A stretch of DNA of 64,000 bases, from NCBI RefSeq assembly GCF_030373545.1, contig NZ_JAUDCO010000003.1:124001-188000 (forward strand), in the 5' to 3' direction. The notes beneath the pieces are model-generated. The model searched no databases. It was not told where the DNA came from and saw nothing but the letters and a program-made list of their open reading frames with translations. The stretch comes from Collinsella tanakaei (lineage in GTDB: Bacteria > Actinomycetota > Coriobacteriia > Coriobacteriales > Coriobacteriaceae). A program made the translations under genes and the position numbers. Shown in pieces: positions 14,477 to 23,389 of this stretch. Every line of letters starts with the position of its first letter. The first letter of the stretch is position 1.

Positions 14477-16552
14477 GTGAAGTACACCATAGACCACGAG
14501 CTGCCGCGACGAGTACGGCTGACCCTTGTCGGCCGCATCTCCGTATCCGACGCTGCCGTCCTGGAGCCAATGCTCGCGTCTTGGGCCGGCGTTGAGCGCG
14601 TTCGCGTCTATCCGCGCATACGCTCCGTTGCCATCTGGTGCCGCAGCGAACTAGCAAAAGCCGCCCTGCTCGGAAGGCTTGATGCGCTCACGCCCGCGCA
14701 GCTTGACGCCGTACGTGCCCAGACGACGGGCACCTTGGCACCCGTCGATACGCCCGTCGTCCGCAACATCGCCCGCCTTGCCGGTGCCCACCTCTTGCGA
14801 CGCTGGTTCATGCCTCCCGCGCTCCGGACAATCTGGGCAGCCATGCACTACCTTGGGTTTTTGCGCGCGGGACTGGCGTCACTCGCTCGCGGCAAGCTCG
14901 ACGTACCGGTGCTCGACGCCTCGGCGATAGGCCTCTCGTTCGTCAAGCGAGACCCCAAGACCGCCGCGAGCACCATGTTCCTGCTTGATCTGGGCGATGC
15001 GCTCGAGGAGGCAACCCGCACGAAGTCCGAGCACGAGCTCATCCGCTCGCTTATGGCGATTCCCCAGAGCGCACGGCGTCTGGAGGACGGTGATGAGGTC
15101 ATCGTACCCGCGCAGAACCTTCGCGCGGGAGACCTCGTCGTAGCCCGCACCGGCATGCCCGTATGCGTAGACGGCGTGGTGGAGCGCGGTGTCGCTCTCG
15201 TCAACCAAGCAGCGCTCACCGGAGAACCGCTCGCTGTGGAGCGCACCATCGGTGATGACGTCTTCGCCGGCACCGCGGTGGAAGAGGGCGAGATCGTCAT
15301 CCGTGTGGGCGCCGAGCCCGCCTCGACCAAGCTCCGCTCCATCGTGAACCTCGTCGAGGCGTCCGAAGCACTCAAAAGCGAGGTGCAGGCGCGCCGCGAA
15401 AGCCTCGCCGACCGCTTCGTGCCCTGGAACTTCCTGCTCGCAGGCATCGTCGCGGCAACGACCCGCAGCCTCACCAAGTCTTCCGCCGCCCTCATGGTCG
15501 ACTACTCCTGCGCGCTCAAGCTGACCTCATCCATCAGCGTGCTCGCCGCTATGCGGCAGAGCGCTCATGAGGGCATGACCGTGAAGGGAGCCAAGCATTT
15601 CGAGGCGATTGCCGCCGCCGACACCATCGTGTTCGATAAGACGGGCACGCTCACCGAAGCGACGCCGCGCGTGGCACGGGTGCTTGCCGTGGCGCCCGAT
15701 TGGACGGAAGACGAGGTCTTGCGCACCTCCGCTTGCCTGGAAGAGCATTTCCCCCACCCCGTGGCGCGTGCCGTTGTGGCAGCTGCGGCGGCACGCGGCC
15801 TCGAACATCGCGAGCGCCATGCCGAAGTGGCCTACATCGTGGCACACGGCATTGCCTCCGAGCTCGACGGCAAACGCATCGTCATCGGAAGCCGTCACTT
15901 CGTGATGGAAGACGAGCGCATCGACGTTACCCCCGGGACACAGGAGTTCATCGAGCGCGAGCTCGAGGGCCTCTCCCCGCTCTACCTTGCTCAAGACGGA
16001 AAGCTCGTGGGAGCCATCGGCATCGAGGACCCCCTGAAGCCCGGCGCATCCGAGGCGGTTGCCTCACTGCGCGCGCAGGGAATACGAAATATCGTCATGC
16101 TCACCGGCGACAACGGGCGCACCGCCGCCCGCATCTCCGCCGAAGCGGGCATCACGGAATTCCGTGCGGACCTCCTCCCCGAGGACAAGCACGCCTATGT
16201 GGAGGAGCTCGTGCGAACGGGACGGCGCGTGATCATGGTGGGCGACGGCGTCAACGACGCCCCGGCGCTTTCCGCCGCCGACGTCGGCATCGCCATGGGT
16301 ACGGGCACCGCCATCGCCCAGGAGGTGGCCGACATCACGCTCGCGACGGGCGACCTTGGCGCGGTCGTGCGACTACGTGAGTTGAGCTGTGCCCTCATGG
16401 GCCGCCTCGACCGCTCGTTCGCCGCCATCATGGGGATCAACTCCGCCCTGCTTGCAGCGGGCATCGCCGGCATCATCCAGCCCCAGACCTCGGCGTTGCT
16501 GCATAACGGGAGCACCATCGCGCTCGCTGCGGAAAGCGCCCGCCGGCTTTAA
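14477..16552 (+). CDS. P1B-type metal-transporting ATPase
   Basis: 691-residue cation pump. A degenerate ferredoxin-like N-terminal domain (residues 1-80, no CxxC metal site) is followed by membrane helices, the actuator motif LTGEPL, the phosphorylation site DKTGTLT with Asp387, the nucleotide-domain HP dipeptide (HFPHPVAR) and the hinge GDGVNDAPALS. The intramembrane metal motif, normally CPC, SPC or similar, reads YSCALK here, so specificity is atypical; iron, manganese or zinc export are possible. The start is GTG 14477. It is co-transcribed with the small protein upstream and probably controlled by the palindromes at 14122-14162. Confidence 0.88.
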   Translation: MKYTIDHELPRRVRLTLVGRISVSDAAVLEPMLASWAGVERVRVYPRIRSVAIWCRSELAKAALLGRLDALTPAQLDAVRAQTTGTLAPVDTPVVRNIARLAGAHLLRRWFMPPALRTIWAAMHYLGFLRAGLASLARGKLDVPVLDASAIGLSFVKRDPKTAASTMFLLDLGDALEEATRTKSEHELIRSLMAIPQSARRLEDGDEVIVPAQNLRAGDLVVARTGMPVCVDGVVERGVALVNQAALTGEPLAVERTIGDDVFAGTAVEEGEIVIRVGAEPASTKLRSIVNLVEASEALKSEVQARRESLADRFVPWNFLLAGIVAATTRSLTKSSAALMVDYSCALKLTSSISVLAAMRQSAHEGMTVKGAKHFEAIAAADTIVFDKTGTLTEATPRVARVLAVAPDWTEDEVLRTSACLEEHFPHPVARAVVAAAAARGLEHRERHAEVAYIVAHGIASELDGKRIVIGSRHFVMEDERIDVTPGTQEFIERELEGLSPLYLAQDGKLVGAIGIEDPLKPGASEAVASLRAQGIRNIVMLTGDNGRTAARISAEAGITEFRADLLPEDKHAYVEELVRTGRRVIMVGDGVNDAPALSAADVGIAMGTGTAIAQEVADITLATGDLGAVVRLRELSCALMGRLDRSFAAIMGINSALLAAGIAGIIQPQTSALLHNGSTIALAAESARRL

Positions 16553-16582
16553 CGCACCCGATACCCCGCCCCAATAACCGGC

Positions 16583-16640
16583 CGCCACGCACATGCCGCA
16601 ACATGTGCGTGGCGAACTTTTCCGAGATCTCTCGGAAAGC
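16583..16640. terminator. Strong hairpin terminator, probably bidirectional
   Basis: CGCCACGCACATG (16583-16595) pairs perfectly with CATGTGCGTGGCG (16602-16614) and is followed by AACTTTT. A second hairpin, CTTTTCCGAGA with TCTCGGAAAG, follows at once. It sits between the convergent ATPase and ABC exporter genes. Confidence 0.85.
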
Positions 16641-16726
16641 AACCCGATGAGGAATCTGGCTTCTGGCAAAGGGCGGGCATGGCGCAAACGCCTGAGACCG
16701 CCTGCTCCTGTTATCGGAGCACCCTT

Positions 16727-18460
16727 CTACAGCGCCCAGCTCGCGCTCTCGGTCTGCAGGCGCACCATGCGGGCGAAAAGACCGTCGCGTGCCATGAGCT
16801 CTGCGGGACTCCCCTGCTCGGCCACGCGGCCGCCGTCGAGCACCACGATCTTGTCCGCCGCCTGCACCGTGCGCATGCGGTGGGCAATCACGATGACGGT
16901 CTTGCCGACGAGCAATCGGGAAAGCGCCTCCTGGACCTTCGTCTCGTTCTCCACATCCAGGCTCGCTGTCGCCTCGTCGAGCAGCACGACGGGCGCATCC
17001 TTGAGGAGCGCGCGGGCGATGGAGATGCGCTGCCGCTCGCCGCCGGACAGCTTGGAGCCGTTCTCACCGATCATCGTGTCGTAACCCTGCGGCAGCCTGC
17101 TCACGAACTCATCGCAGTTGGCAGCGCGCGCGGCGGCCAGCACCTCCTCGTCGGTGGCGCCGCGCCTGCCCAAGCGGATGTTCCCCATCACCGTATCGTC
17201 AAAGAGCAGCACATCCTGGAAGACTACGGCGAAATCACGCAGCAGGACCTCCGGATCCACGGTCGCCACGTCCACGCCGCCCACGGTGACACGGCCCGTA
17301 TCCGCATCCCACAGGCGCGCCGCCAGGCGCGCGCAGGTGGACTTGCCAGAGCCGGAGGGCCCCACGAGCGCCGTGACCTCGTCCTCGCGGGCCGTAAACG
17401 TCACGCCGTCGAGCACCCTCTCGCCGCCGCCGTAGGAGAACGACACGCCCTCGAAGCGGATATCATGGCCTGCCGGAGCATAGGCCCCTGAACCCTGCGC
17501 GAGCGGCTCCTCGAAAAAGCCCTTCATGCGCGCTGCGGCCGTTTTCGCCGAGAAGAGCTCCGCGATGAGCATGAGGCACTGGTCGAAGGGCGCGTAGATG
17601 CGGCTCACCACGATAAGGAAGGCGAACAGCGTCATAAAGGTGCAGGAGCCCTCCAAGATGAAGGCGGCGCCGGCGAGGACCGTCGTCGCGAGGCCCAAGC
17701 GCAACACGATCTGCGCGCCGTTCACGCAGACGCCGCAGGCGATCTCGGAACGAGCCGCCTGGCGCTCTGCGGCGTCCACGTCGGCGTGGATATGCTCGAG
17801 GTAGCGGTCCTCCTGGTTGGTGGCGCGCACCTCGCGCACGCACTCGAGTGCCTCCTGGATGTCCTCCGAGGTGGCAAGGCCGCGCATGCGCGTCTTCTCC
17901 ATCATGGGCTGAAGCGTGCGGCGCGCGCCGAACAGGATTGCCAGACCCACCGGACAGCTCCACAGCGACGCCGCCGCGAGCCGCCAATCGAATGCGAAGA
18001 GCCCCACCGCGGCCACAGCGAGCGTAACGTAGGCTCCGTAGAGCTCGGGCAGCACGTGGCTGTAGGCGTGCTCGGTGGTCTTGACGTCGGTCATGAGGGT
18101 CTCGGTGAGATCGGCAAGATCGCGCCTGCCGAAAAACGACAGGGGCAACTTGCGCAGACGCTCGGCAAGGCCGATACGCTGCCGGCCGCTCTCCTTGTAG
18201 ATGACACCGTACTGGTAGTAATAGGCCCAGTACTCGGTCACGAAGAGCACGACGGCGAAAACCGCGATGGCAAGCGCGTACGGAGCCGGCGCGGGCAACG
18301 GCGCGGCATGCGTGAGGTGTGCTATGAACGCCTCCATGAGCTTGTAGATGATGCCCACCCCGCCGAAGATGACGAGGTTCGAGGCAGCCGTCCACACAGT
18401 GCCGAGCTTGACGTTGCGCATGCCCTCATCAGTGAGGGCGTACTTCTCCTGGATACCCAT
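16727..18460 (-). CDS. ABC exporter half-transporter (membrane plus ATPase), second subunit
   Basis: 577 residues: six membrane helices in the first 300 residues, then an ATPase with Walker A GPSGSGKST, Q-loop VVFQDVLLF, signature LSGGERQR, Walker B VVLLDEATASLD and H-loop IAHRM. The ATG follows the stop codon of the upstream ABC gene directly, so the two are translationally coupled and probably form a heterodimer. With a divergent AraC regulator the layout resembles siderophore-associated ABC pairs such as YbtPQ or IrtAB; this is only an analogy. The motifs look intact. Confidence 0.9.
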   Translation of the reverse strand: MGIQEKYALTDEGMRNVKLGTVWTAASNLVIFGGVGIIYKLMEAFIAHLTHAAPLPAPAPYALAIAVFAVVLFVTEYWAYYYQYGVIYKESGRQRIGLAERLRKLPLSFFGRRDLADLTETLMTDVKTTEHAYSHVLPELYGAYVTLAVAAVGLFAFDWRLAAASLWSCPVGLAILFGARRTLQPMMEKTRMRGLATSEDIQEALECVREVRATNQEDRYLEHIHADVDAAERQAARSEIACGVCVNGAQIVLRLGLATTVLAGAAFILEGSCTFMTLFAFLIVVSRIYAPFDQCLMLIAELFSAKTAAARMKGFFEEPLAQGSGAYAPAGHDIRFEGVSFSYGGGERVLDGVTFTAREDEVTALVGPSGSGKSTCARLAARLWDADTGRVTVGGVDVATVDPEVLLRDFAVVFQDVLLFDDTVMGNIRLGRRGATDEEVLAAARAANCDEFVSRLPQGYDTMIGENGSKLSGGERQRISIARALLKDAPVVLLDEATASLDVENETKVQEALSRLLVGKTVIVIAHRMRTVQAADKIVVLDGGRVAEQGSPAELMARDGLFARMVRLQTESASWAL

Positions 18461-20395
18461 CTACTCCACCTCCTGGGAATGGGTTGGTTGGGGACGTGTT
18501 CCGTCCAACCCATTGGGACATGATTCATCCGAATCAAAATGGGTTGGACGGAACACGTCCCCAACCAACCCATTCCCGCTCGTGATGCGCCAGCTCACGG
18601 ACTTCTCGTAGTCGGCCCACATGCGGGCGTACAGACCACCTGCAGCAAGCAGCTCGTCGTGCGCACCCTGCTCGACCACGCGACCGGCATCCAGCACCAC
18701 GATCTTGTCGGCGTTCCGCACCGTGGAGAGACGGTGCGCGATCATGAGGACCGTACGGGGCTCGCCATCGCGCCCACGGGCAAGCCGCCTGAAAGCCGCC
18801 TGGATCTTGACCTCGTTTTCCGGATCGGCGAAGGCCGTGGCCTCGTCGAGCACCACCACCGGCGCATCCTTCAGGATGGCGCGGGCGATCATCAGGCGCT
18901 GGACCTCGCCGCCGGAAAGGTGCGCCCCGCCGGTGCCCACAAGCGTGTCGACACCCTGCGGCAGCTTGTCCAAAATGTCGGAGCACTGGGCGGCCTCGAG
19001 GGCGGCAAGCACCTCATCGTACGTCGCATCGGGACGCGCGGCGCGAACGTTCTCCAGCACCGTCTGCTTGAACGGCCTGTTCGCCTGAAATACGAACGCC
19101 ACGCGGTCCATGAGGTCGTGCGGGTCCATATCGCGCACATCCACGCCTCCGAGCTCCACGCGCCCCGAGCCGACATCCCAGAAGCGCGGCACGAGACTCG
19201 CCGCCGTGGTCTTGCCGCCACCGGAGGGCCCCACGAGCGCCACGGTGGCGCCCGCCGGAACATCGAAGCTCACACGGTCGAGCGCAGGCGCCTCCGCGCC
19301 CTCGTAGGTGAAGGAAACGTCCGCGAAACGGATGGCGTTGCCCTGGGGCGTGCGGGGGCGCGCAGGCGCCGAGATGACGGGAGCGGCGAGCACATCCTCA
19401 ACGCGTGAGACCGCGTCCGCCGCGGACTGGAAGGCCTCGGACATGAACATCACACGCGTGACCGCAGTGGGAATCACGGCCGCGAAGATCGCGTAGAACG
19501 CGAAGTTGGCGACGAAGCGCGCGAAGTCCCCCTCACCCGGCGCCAGCAGAATCGCTGCGGGCACAAGAAAGATCGCGACGCCGTTGATGACCGTGAGCGA
19601 AAGCGACTGCGGCGTCTGGCACCATTTGACCGCGTAGTCCTGCGCAAGGCGCGTGAACTCGTCAATGGCGTCGTGGAACGCCTTGAACGAATAGACCGTC
19701 TGCTGGAAGACCTTGACCACGGGGATGCCGCGCACGTACTCGGTGCCGGTCTTGTTCATCTTGACGAGCGATTCCATGTAGCGCGTCATGAAGTCCATGC
19801 CGCGACCGCCCATCATGTAGAAGATGCAGCCGAGCGAGACGACCACCGACACCAGGCACGCGAGACCAAGCCGCCAATCGAACACGAAGAACAGCGTGAG
19901 CATACCGAGGATCATGGCCACGGACCCCGCCGTATCCGGCAGCTTATGAGCGAGCAGCCCCTCGGTCTCCGCGGCGCAACCGTCCACGACGCGGCGCAGC
20001 GCGCCGCTCGCATGCGTGTCGAAGTATCCCAGACTCGCGTGCATAAGGTGATCCGTAGTGCTCTTGCGCATGTTGGACGCGCAGCGAAACGCCGCGAGGT
20101 GCGTGCACATGAGGCCCGCGAAGTACAGCAGAATGCTCGCAACCGAAAGCCCAAATGCCCACCAGCCGTAGACGGCGACTCCCGTGGCGGCACTCCAGTC
20201 GGGCGCGACGGCGATCAGGTCGCGCGCTACGAGCCAGATGCAGATATACGGGCCGAAACTTATGAGCATCGACACCGCCGAGAGCGCGCACCCGATGTAG
20301 GTGAGCACCCGTCGCGGGCCTGCGAATGAAAGCAGCCGTCCTATGGCGCCTTTGCTGCGCGCGTTGCCTGCGGCGGACGTTTGCGAATCAGACAT
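18461..20395 (-). CDS. ABC exporter half-transporter, first subunit, with repeat-derived C-terminal tail
   Basis: 644 residues: a six-helix membrane domain (about residues 25-320) and an ATPase with Walker A GPSGGGKTT, signature LSGGEVQR, Walker B VVVLDEATAFADP and H-loop IAHRLS. The native end is near residue 606 (YEKSVSWRIT); after that about 38 residues are encoded by two inverted family B repeats (GLVGDVFRPTH, then GLDGTRPQPTH) before the stop that touches the next ATG. The frame survived the insertion, so coupling to the partner gene is preserved. Divergent from the AraC gene. Confidence 0.9.
   Translation of the reverse strand: MSDSQTSAAGNARSKGAIGRLLSFAGPRRVLTYIGCALSAVSMLISFGPYICIWLVARDLIAVAPDWSAATGVAVYGWWAFGLSVASILLYFAGLMCTHLAAFRCASNMRKSTTDHLMHASLGYFDTHASGALRRVVDGCAAETEGLLAHKLPDTAGSVAMILGMLTLFFVFDWRLGLACLVSVVVSLGCIFYMMGGRGMDFMTRYMESLVKMNKTGTEYVRGIPVVKVFQQTVYSFKAFHDAIDEFTRLAQDYAVKWCQTPQSLSLTVINGVAIFLVPAAILLAPGEGDFARFVANFAFYAIFAAVIPTAVTRVMFMSEAFQSAADAVSRVEDVLAAPVISAPARPRTPQGNAIRFADVSFTYEGAEAPALDRVSFDVPAGATVALVGPSGGGKTTAASLVPRFWDVGSGRVELGGVDVRDMDPHDLMDRVAFVFQANRPFKQTVLENVRAARPDATYDEVLAALEAAQCSDILDKLPQGVDTLVGTGGAHLSGGEVQRLMIARAILKDAPVVVLDEATAFADPENEVKIQAAFRRLARGRDGEPRTVLMIAHRLSTVRNADKIVVLDAGRVVEQGAHDELLAAGGLYARMWADYEKSVSWRITSGNGLVGDVFRPTHFDSDESCPNGLDGTRPQPTHSQEVE
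18478..18574. repeat. Family B inverted pair inside the 3' end of an ABC gene
   Basis: Two identical 37-base family B units (18478-18514 and 18538-18574) in opposite orientation, separated by 23 bases. Each starts or ends with AATGGGTTGG / CCAACCCATT. Together they form a 37-bp perfect stem. They lie within the translated end of the first ABC gene and just before the second gene's ribosome site (CCAGGAGG). Confidence 0.85.
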
Positions 20396-20483
20396 ATCGT
20401 CCTCCTAACCTATCGAACTCTTGATTGGCTATCCCGCGCACCGTATCATGTTGTGCATAATGTGTTAGTCTTGGTTAACTGTA

Positions 20484-21512
20484 ATGAGACGAACTCGCAA
20501 AAGGGGTGGACGTTTCCTCAAGATGATCGGTGTGAAGGACATGCCCCGCGAGCTCGTGGCACTCTTCGAGCCGCAGGCGGAACAACTCGGCATACGGCTC
20601 GAACAGCATGGCGGCATCTGGACGGGAACCGCCATGGGCAGTGCCGCACGCGGGACGATGTGGCTCCACGCACCGTCACCGTACTGCCTTGTACTCACCC
20701 ACGACGTCACGCCATGCAACGACATGCCCTTGTTCGAGGGGTCGTTAGGGCCCTACGCCTGCGTCTGCACGCTCGGTGAGGACGCGCTCGCCTGCTCGAA
20801 GGACTGCGGTCTTGCCATCAGGCCTATCGGGCATGGGCGCCGCGATCGCCGGGCGCAGACCGAGCTCGCCACGTTCGTCGAGCGCAAGCCCCGCTCGCTA
20901 TCCAGCAGCCTTGTCGCGGGGCATACGTATCGCTCGCAATCCATCATCATGCTGCCCGAGTTCTTCGACGAGCTGGACCGGCGCTACCCCGGAGAGTACC
21001 GGGGCCTCTTCCCTTTGTTCGACGGGGCATGGGGCGCGGCCGCCGAGCGCGCCATCAGGCGCGCCCTCGCCGGCATACCCGCACGACCTCCCCTTCATCC
21101 CGGTGGCGAGCTGGGAATTCTTTCGACCGTCATCGCCCTGATGGCCTCGCTTTCAGCGGACCGCTCCCCTGCTGCCGCCGAACCAGAAGCAGAAGCGCTC
21201 GCGTCTCGCGCACGGGAGCTCGTATCCGAGGCTATCGAAGCGGGAGCCGCTCCCCCGTCCATCGACGACGTTGCCAGAAAGCTCTATATCAGCCGCTCGC
21301 GGCTGTGCGCGACGTTCAAGCATGCGACCGGGCAGAGTGTGGGCGCATACGGACGGCAGCTGAGGCTGGAGCGCGCTTGCCGCCTCCTCGAGGACGAAAG
21401 CCTCACCATCGGTGAGGTCGCAGGGCTTCTCGGTTACCCGACTCCGTCTGCGTTCTGTCACGCATTCTCGAGTGCCATGGGAACATCTCCGCAAAAGTGG
21501 AGGGATTCCTGA
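20484..21512 (+). CDS. AraC family transcriptional regulator
   Basis: 342 residues with a C-terminal AraC/XylS DNA-binding domain of two helix-turn-helix units: ARKLYISRSRLCATFKHATG (about 270-290) and the second unit ending LLGYPTPSAFCHAFSSAMG plus TSPQKW. The N-terminal 250 residues, probably the ligand-sensing part, have no recognisable motif apart from several Cys residues (about 74, 91, 100 and 105). The start is uncertain: ATG at 20484 or 20523, neither with a good ribosome site. It is divergent from the ABC pair, which it most likely controls. Confidence 0.85.
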   Translation: MRRTRKRGGRFLKMIGVKDMPRELVALFEPQAEQLGIRLEQHGGIWTGTAMGSAARGTMWLHAPSPYCLVLTHDVTPCNDMPLFEGSLGPYACVCTLGEDALACSKDCGLAIRPIGHGRRDRRAQTELATFVERKPRSLSSSLVAGHTYRSQSIIMLPEFFDELDRRYPGEYRGLFPLFDGAWGAAAERAIRRALAGIPARPPLHPGGELGILSTVIALMASLSADRSPAAAEPEAEALASRARELVSEAIEAGAAPPSIDDVARKLYISRSRLCATFKHATGQSVGAYGRQLRLERACRLLEDESLTIGEVAGLLGYPTPSAFCHAFSSAMGTSPQKWRDS

Positions 21513-21528
21513 ACCCCGTCCAGACAGG

Positions 21529-21557
21529 GACGGGTCGGTGGGGACGTGTTTTCATCT
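21529..21557. repeat. Degenerate family B repeat
   Basis: CGGGTCGGTGGGGACGTGTT is recognisable as the left two-thirds of a family B unit; the closing arm has decayed to TTCATCTCCG. It lies between the convergent AraC and methyltransferase genes. Confidence 0.5.
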
Positions 21558-21581
21558 CCGATACGCCGATTCTACCGTGCC

Positions 21582-22235
21582 TCAGACCCCCTTGCGCGCG
21601 ACGGCGACGCAGGCGGTCTGCCCCACGCGGCGCCACGAGACCTCGCTGAACCAGGTGCCGAGTATGCAGCGCAACTCTGCCTCGGAGTAAATGCGGACAT
21701 CACCCTCGCGCGAATACGGCATCCACGCGTTCATGATCGCGCGGGCGGGTGCCGGCTGCCACGCGTCACCGATGATAAGGGTGCTGCCGGGCGCGAGCAC
21801 GCGCCACACCTGGAAGGCCGCACGCTCCGGATCCGGGTAGTGGTGGAAGGAGTCGTTGCACCAGGCGGCGTCGAACGAACCGTCGCGAAAGGGAAGGCGC
21901 TCGGCGTCGCAGAGGAGGACATCGGCACGGTCGCCCAGGCGTTCCCGTGCGACCTCGGTCATCTTCGGCGACAAGTCCACGCAGCTGAGGCGCGCGCCCG
22001 GAATCCCCTCGAGCACCAGCTCGGCAAGGGCGCCCGTGCCGCAGCCCAGGTCGAGCAGGCGCGGGGCGGGCCTCCCGGCCACGGCGCGCCTCACCTCCGC
22101 GAGCACATCTGGGTAGAGCCGGCGCGCGTGCTCGCCCTCCATCCCGGTGTCATAGGTCGGCGCTTGCGCATCGAAGGCGGCGCGGGAGCGGGAGCGCAGC
22201 AGCTCGGCGCTCTTCTCGTCCATCCTGGTGTCCAT
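21582..22235 (-). CDS. SAM-dependent methyltransferase (class I)
   Basis: 217 residues with the class I methyltransferase fold of the UbiE/Methyltransf_11 kind. Motif I is LLDLGCGTGALAE (about residues 58-70), the acidic end of strand 2 is CVDLSP, then DAERLPFRDGSFDAAWC and the post-motif HHYPDPERA. The substrate is unknown. AGAAAGGAC precedes the ATG at 22235. It lies 75 bases downstream of the TetR gene on the same strand, and a sequence like the TetR operator (22251-22265) overlaps its leader, so it is probably a TetR target. Confidence 0.85.
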   Translation of the reverse strand: MDTRMDEKSAELLRSRSRAAFDAQAPTYDTGMEGEHARRLYPDVLAEVRRAVAGRPAPRLLDLGCGTGALAELVLEGIPGARLSCVDLSPKMTEVARERLGDRADVLLCDAERLPFRDGSFDAAWCNDSFHHYPDPERAAFQVWRVLAPGSTLIIGDAWQPAPARAIMNAWMPYSREGDVRIYSEAELRCILGTWFSEVSWRRVGQTACVAVARKGV

Positions 22236-22250
22236 CTTGCGTCCTTTCTG

Positions 22251-22265
22251 TTAAACAATGTTCAA
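22251..22265 (-). promoter_or_regulatory. TetR operator-like site before the methyltransferase
   Basis: TTAAACAATGTTCAA resembles the complement of the site TTGAACATTGGTCAA before the TetR gene (22935-22949); both contain TTGAACATTG. This suggests shared control of the two genes. Confidence 0.45.
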
Positions 22266-22310
22266 TACAATCGGCCGAAAAGAGCCCCGGCAGCCGCCGG
22301 GGCAGGATCC

Positions 22311-22898
22311 CTAATCCGCGGTGCCCGCCGAGCGGAACTCGGCAAGAAGCGCGCAAAGGTAGCGGCGGGCAGCTTTGATGGCCGCCTCGTCCGGCATGCC
22401 CGGACCCGAGGCGAGGCCCACCGCGCCGTAAGTCATGATCGCGGCGAGTTCATCGGCGTCGGGCACCGTCGCGCCGCGCGAGGCGGCGTCGTCCTCAAGC
22501 GCGGCGCGCAGGTGCGGCCGCACCGCCTCGCACATGGCAAGCGAAAGCCGGTCGTGTAGGGCACCGTGGCCCTCTGCATGAAAGTACGCCGCATGCGGAT
22601 AATCATCGCTCGCGCCGAGCTCAAGAGCTTGCTCGAGCTTCTCGTCCAACGAGAGATTATTGTCGTCCAGCAACTCGCAGATGCTTTCGGCGCAGCGGCG
22701 TGCGTAATCCTCGATGGCCTCGGCGAACATCTTCTCCTTGGAGTCGAAGTAGTGGTAGGCGAGCCCCGGAGCCACACCAGCTGCACGCGCTACAGCGCGC
22801 ACGGACACGTTGTCGTAACCCTCTTCTGCGAAAAGCTTCATGGCGCACACGAGAAGCTCGCGCCTGCGCTCCTCGGGATTCATCACGGTTCTGGTCAC
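22311..22898 (-). CDS. TetR family transcriptional regulator
   Basis: 195 residues. The N-terminal TetR helix-turn-helix is clear: AMKLFAEEGYDNVSVRAVAR followed by AAGVAPGLAYHYFDSKEKMF. The C-terminal ligand domain is variable and acidic. The start is read as GTG at 22898 because GAGGAGGTGG stands eight bases upstream; the ATG five codons later lacks such spacing. It is probably autoregulated through the palindrome at 22935-22949 and may also repress the methyltransferase gene downstream. Confidence 0.88.
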   Translation of the reverse strand: MTRTVMNPEERRRELLVCAMKLFAEEGYDNVSVRAVARAAGVAPGLAYHYFDSKEKMFAEAIEDYARRCAESICELLDDNNLSLDEKLEQALELGASDDYPHAAYFHAEGHGALHDRLSLAMCEAVRPHLRAALEDDAASRGATVPDADELAAIMTYGAVGLASGPGMPDEAAIKAARRYLCALLAEFRSAGTAD

Positions 22899-22934
22899 GG
22901 CTGCCACCTCCTCGTGACGGATGGTACACCCTGA

Positions 22935-22949
22935 TTGAACATTGGTCAA
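22935..22949 (-). promoter_or_regulatory. Probable TetR operator
   Basis: TTGAACATTGGTCAA, an imperfect palindrome with TTGA/TCAA ends, lies about 40 bases before the TetR start codon, where an autorepression site would be expected. Confidence 0.5.
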
Positions 22950-23157
22950 TATCAGTCACCACCAACACTAACAATGGCTTACCGTCGCATGCGCGCGAAG
23001 AGTCAATGGGATCGGGGCTATTGACCTCTCGGCATCTTTGTTATACAAAAGAGTTAGACAAGGTTATCTTTTGAGAATCACGCGGCAATCGTTCGCCAAC
23101 TCGGAATCTTCCCCGCCAAAATCGATGACATCGTGAACCGAAGCAAGGTAAAGCAAC

Positions 23158-23382
23158 ATGAACATGAAGAGACATATGAGAATGTCCGGCACCATGGCAG
23201 GCGTTGTCGGCATCGGGGCAATCGCCTGCGGTGCTTTTGCTCATGCATGCCTCACAGTGGGCGCTGAAGCCATTCTCATCTTCGGCGGATTCGCCTTCAT
23301 TGCGCTCGGTTTCAAATTGATTCGTCTTGGATCAAATTGGCGCGGCGACACGTGCTGCCCCACCAACATACGACCTCGATAG
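23158..23382 (+). CDS. Small membrane protein of unknown function
   Basis: 74 residues with a basic N-terminus (MNMKRHMRMSG) and two hydrophobic segments at about 12-32 and 36-58 separated by a tight turn (CLTVGAE), so a two-helix membrane hairpin. CAAGGTAAAG precedes the ATG. It ends eight bases before the next membrane protein gene and is probably co-transcribed with it. No family recognised. The 250 bases upstream, back to the TetR gene, are AT-rich near 23040-23080 (TTATACAAAAGAG) and probably hold its promoter. Confidence 0.5.
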   Translation: MNMKRHMRMSGTMAGVVGIGAIACGAFAHACLTVGAEAILIFGGFAFIALGFKLIRLGSNWRGDTCCPTNIRPR

Positions 23383-23389
23383 GAGAATC

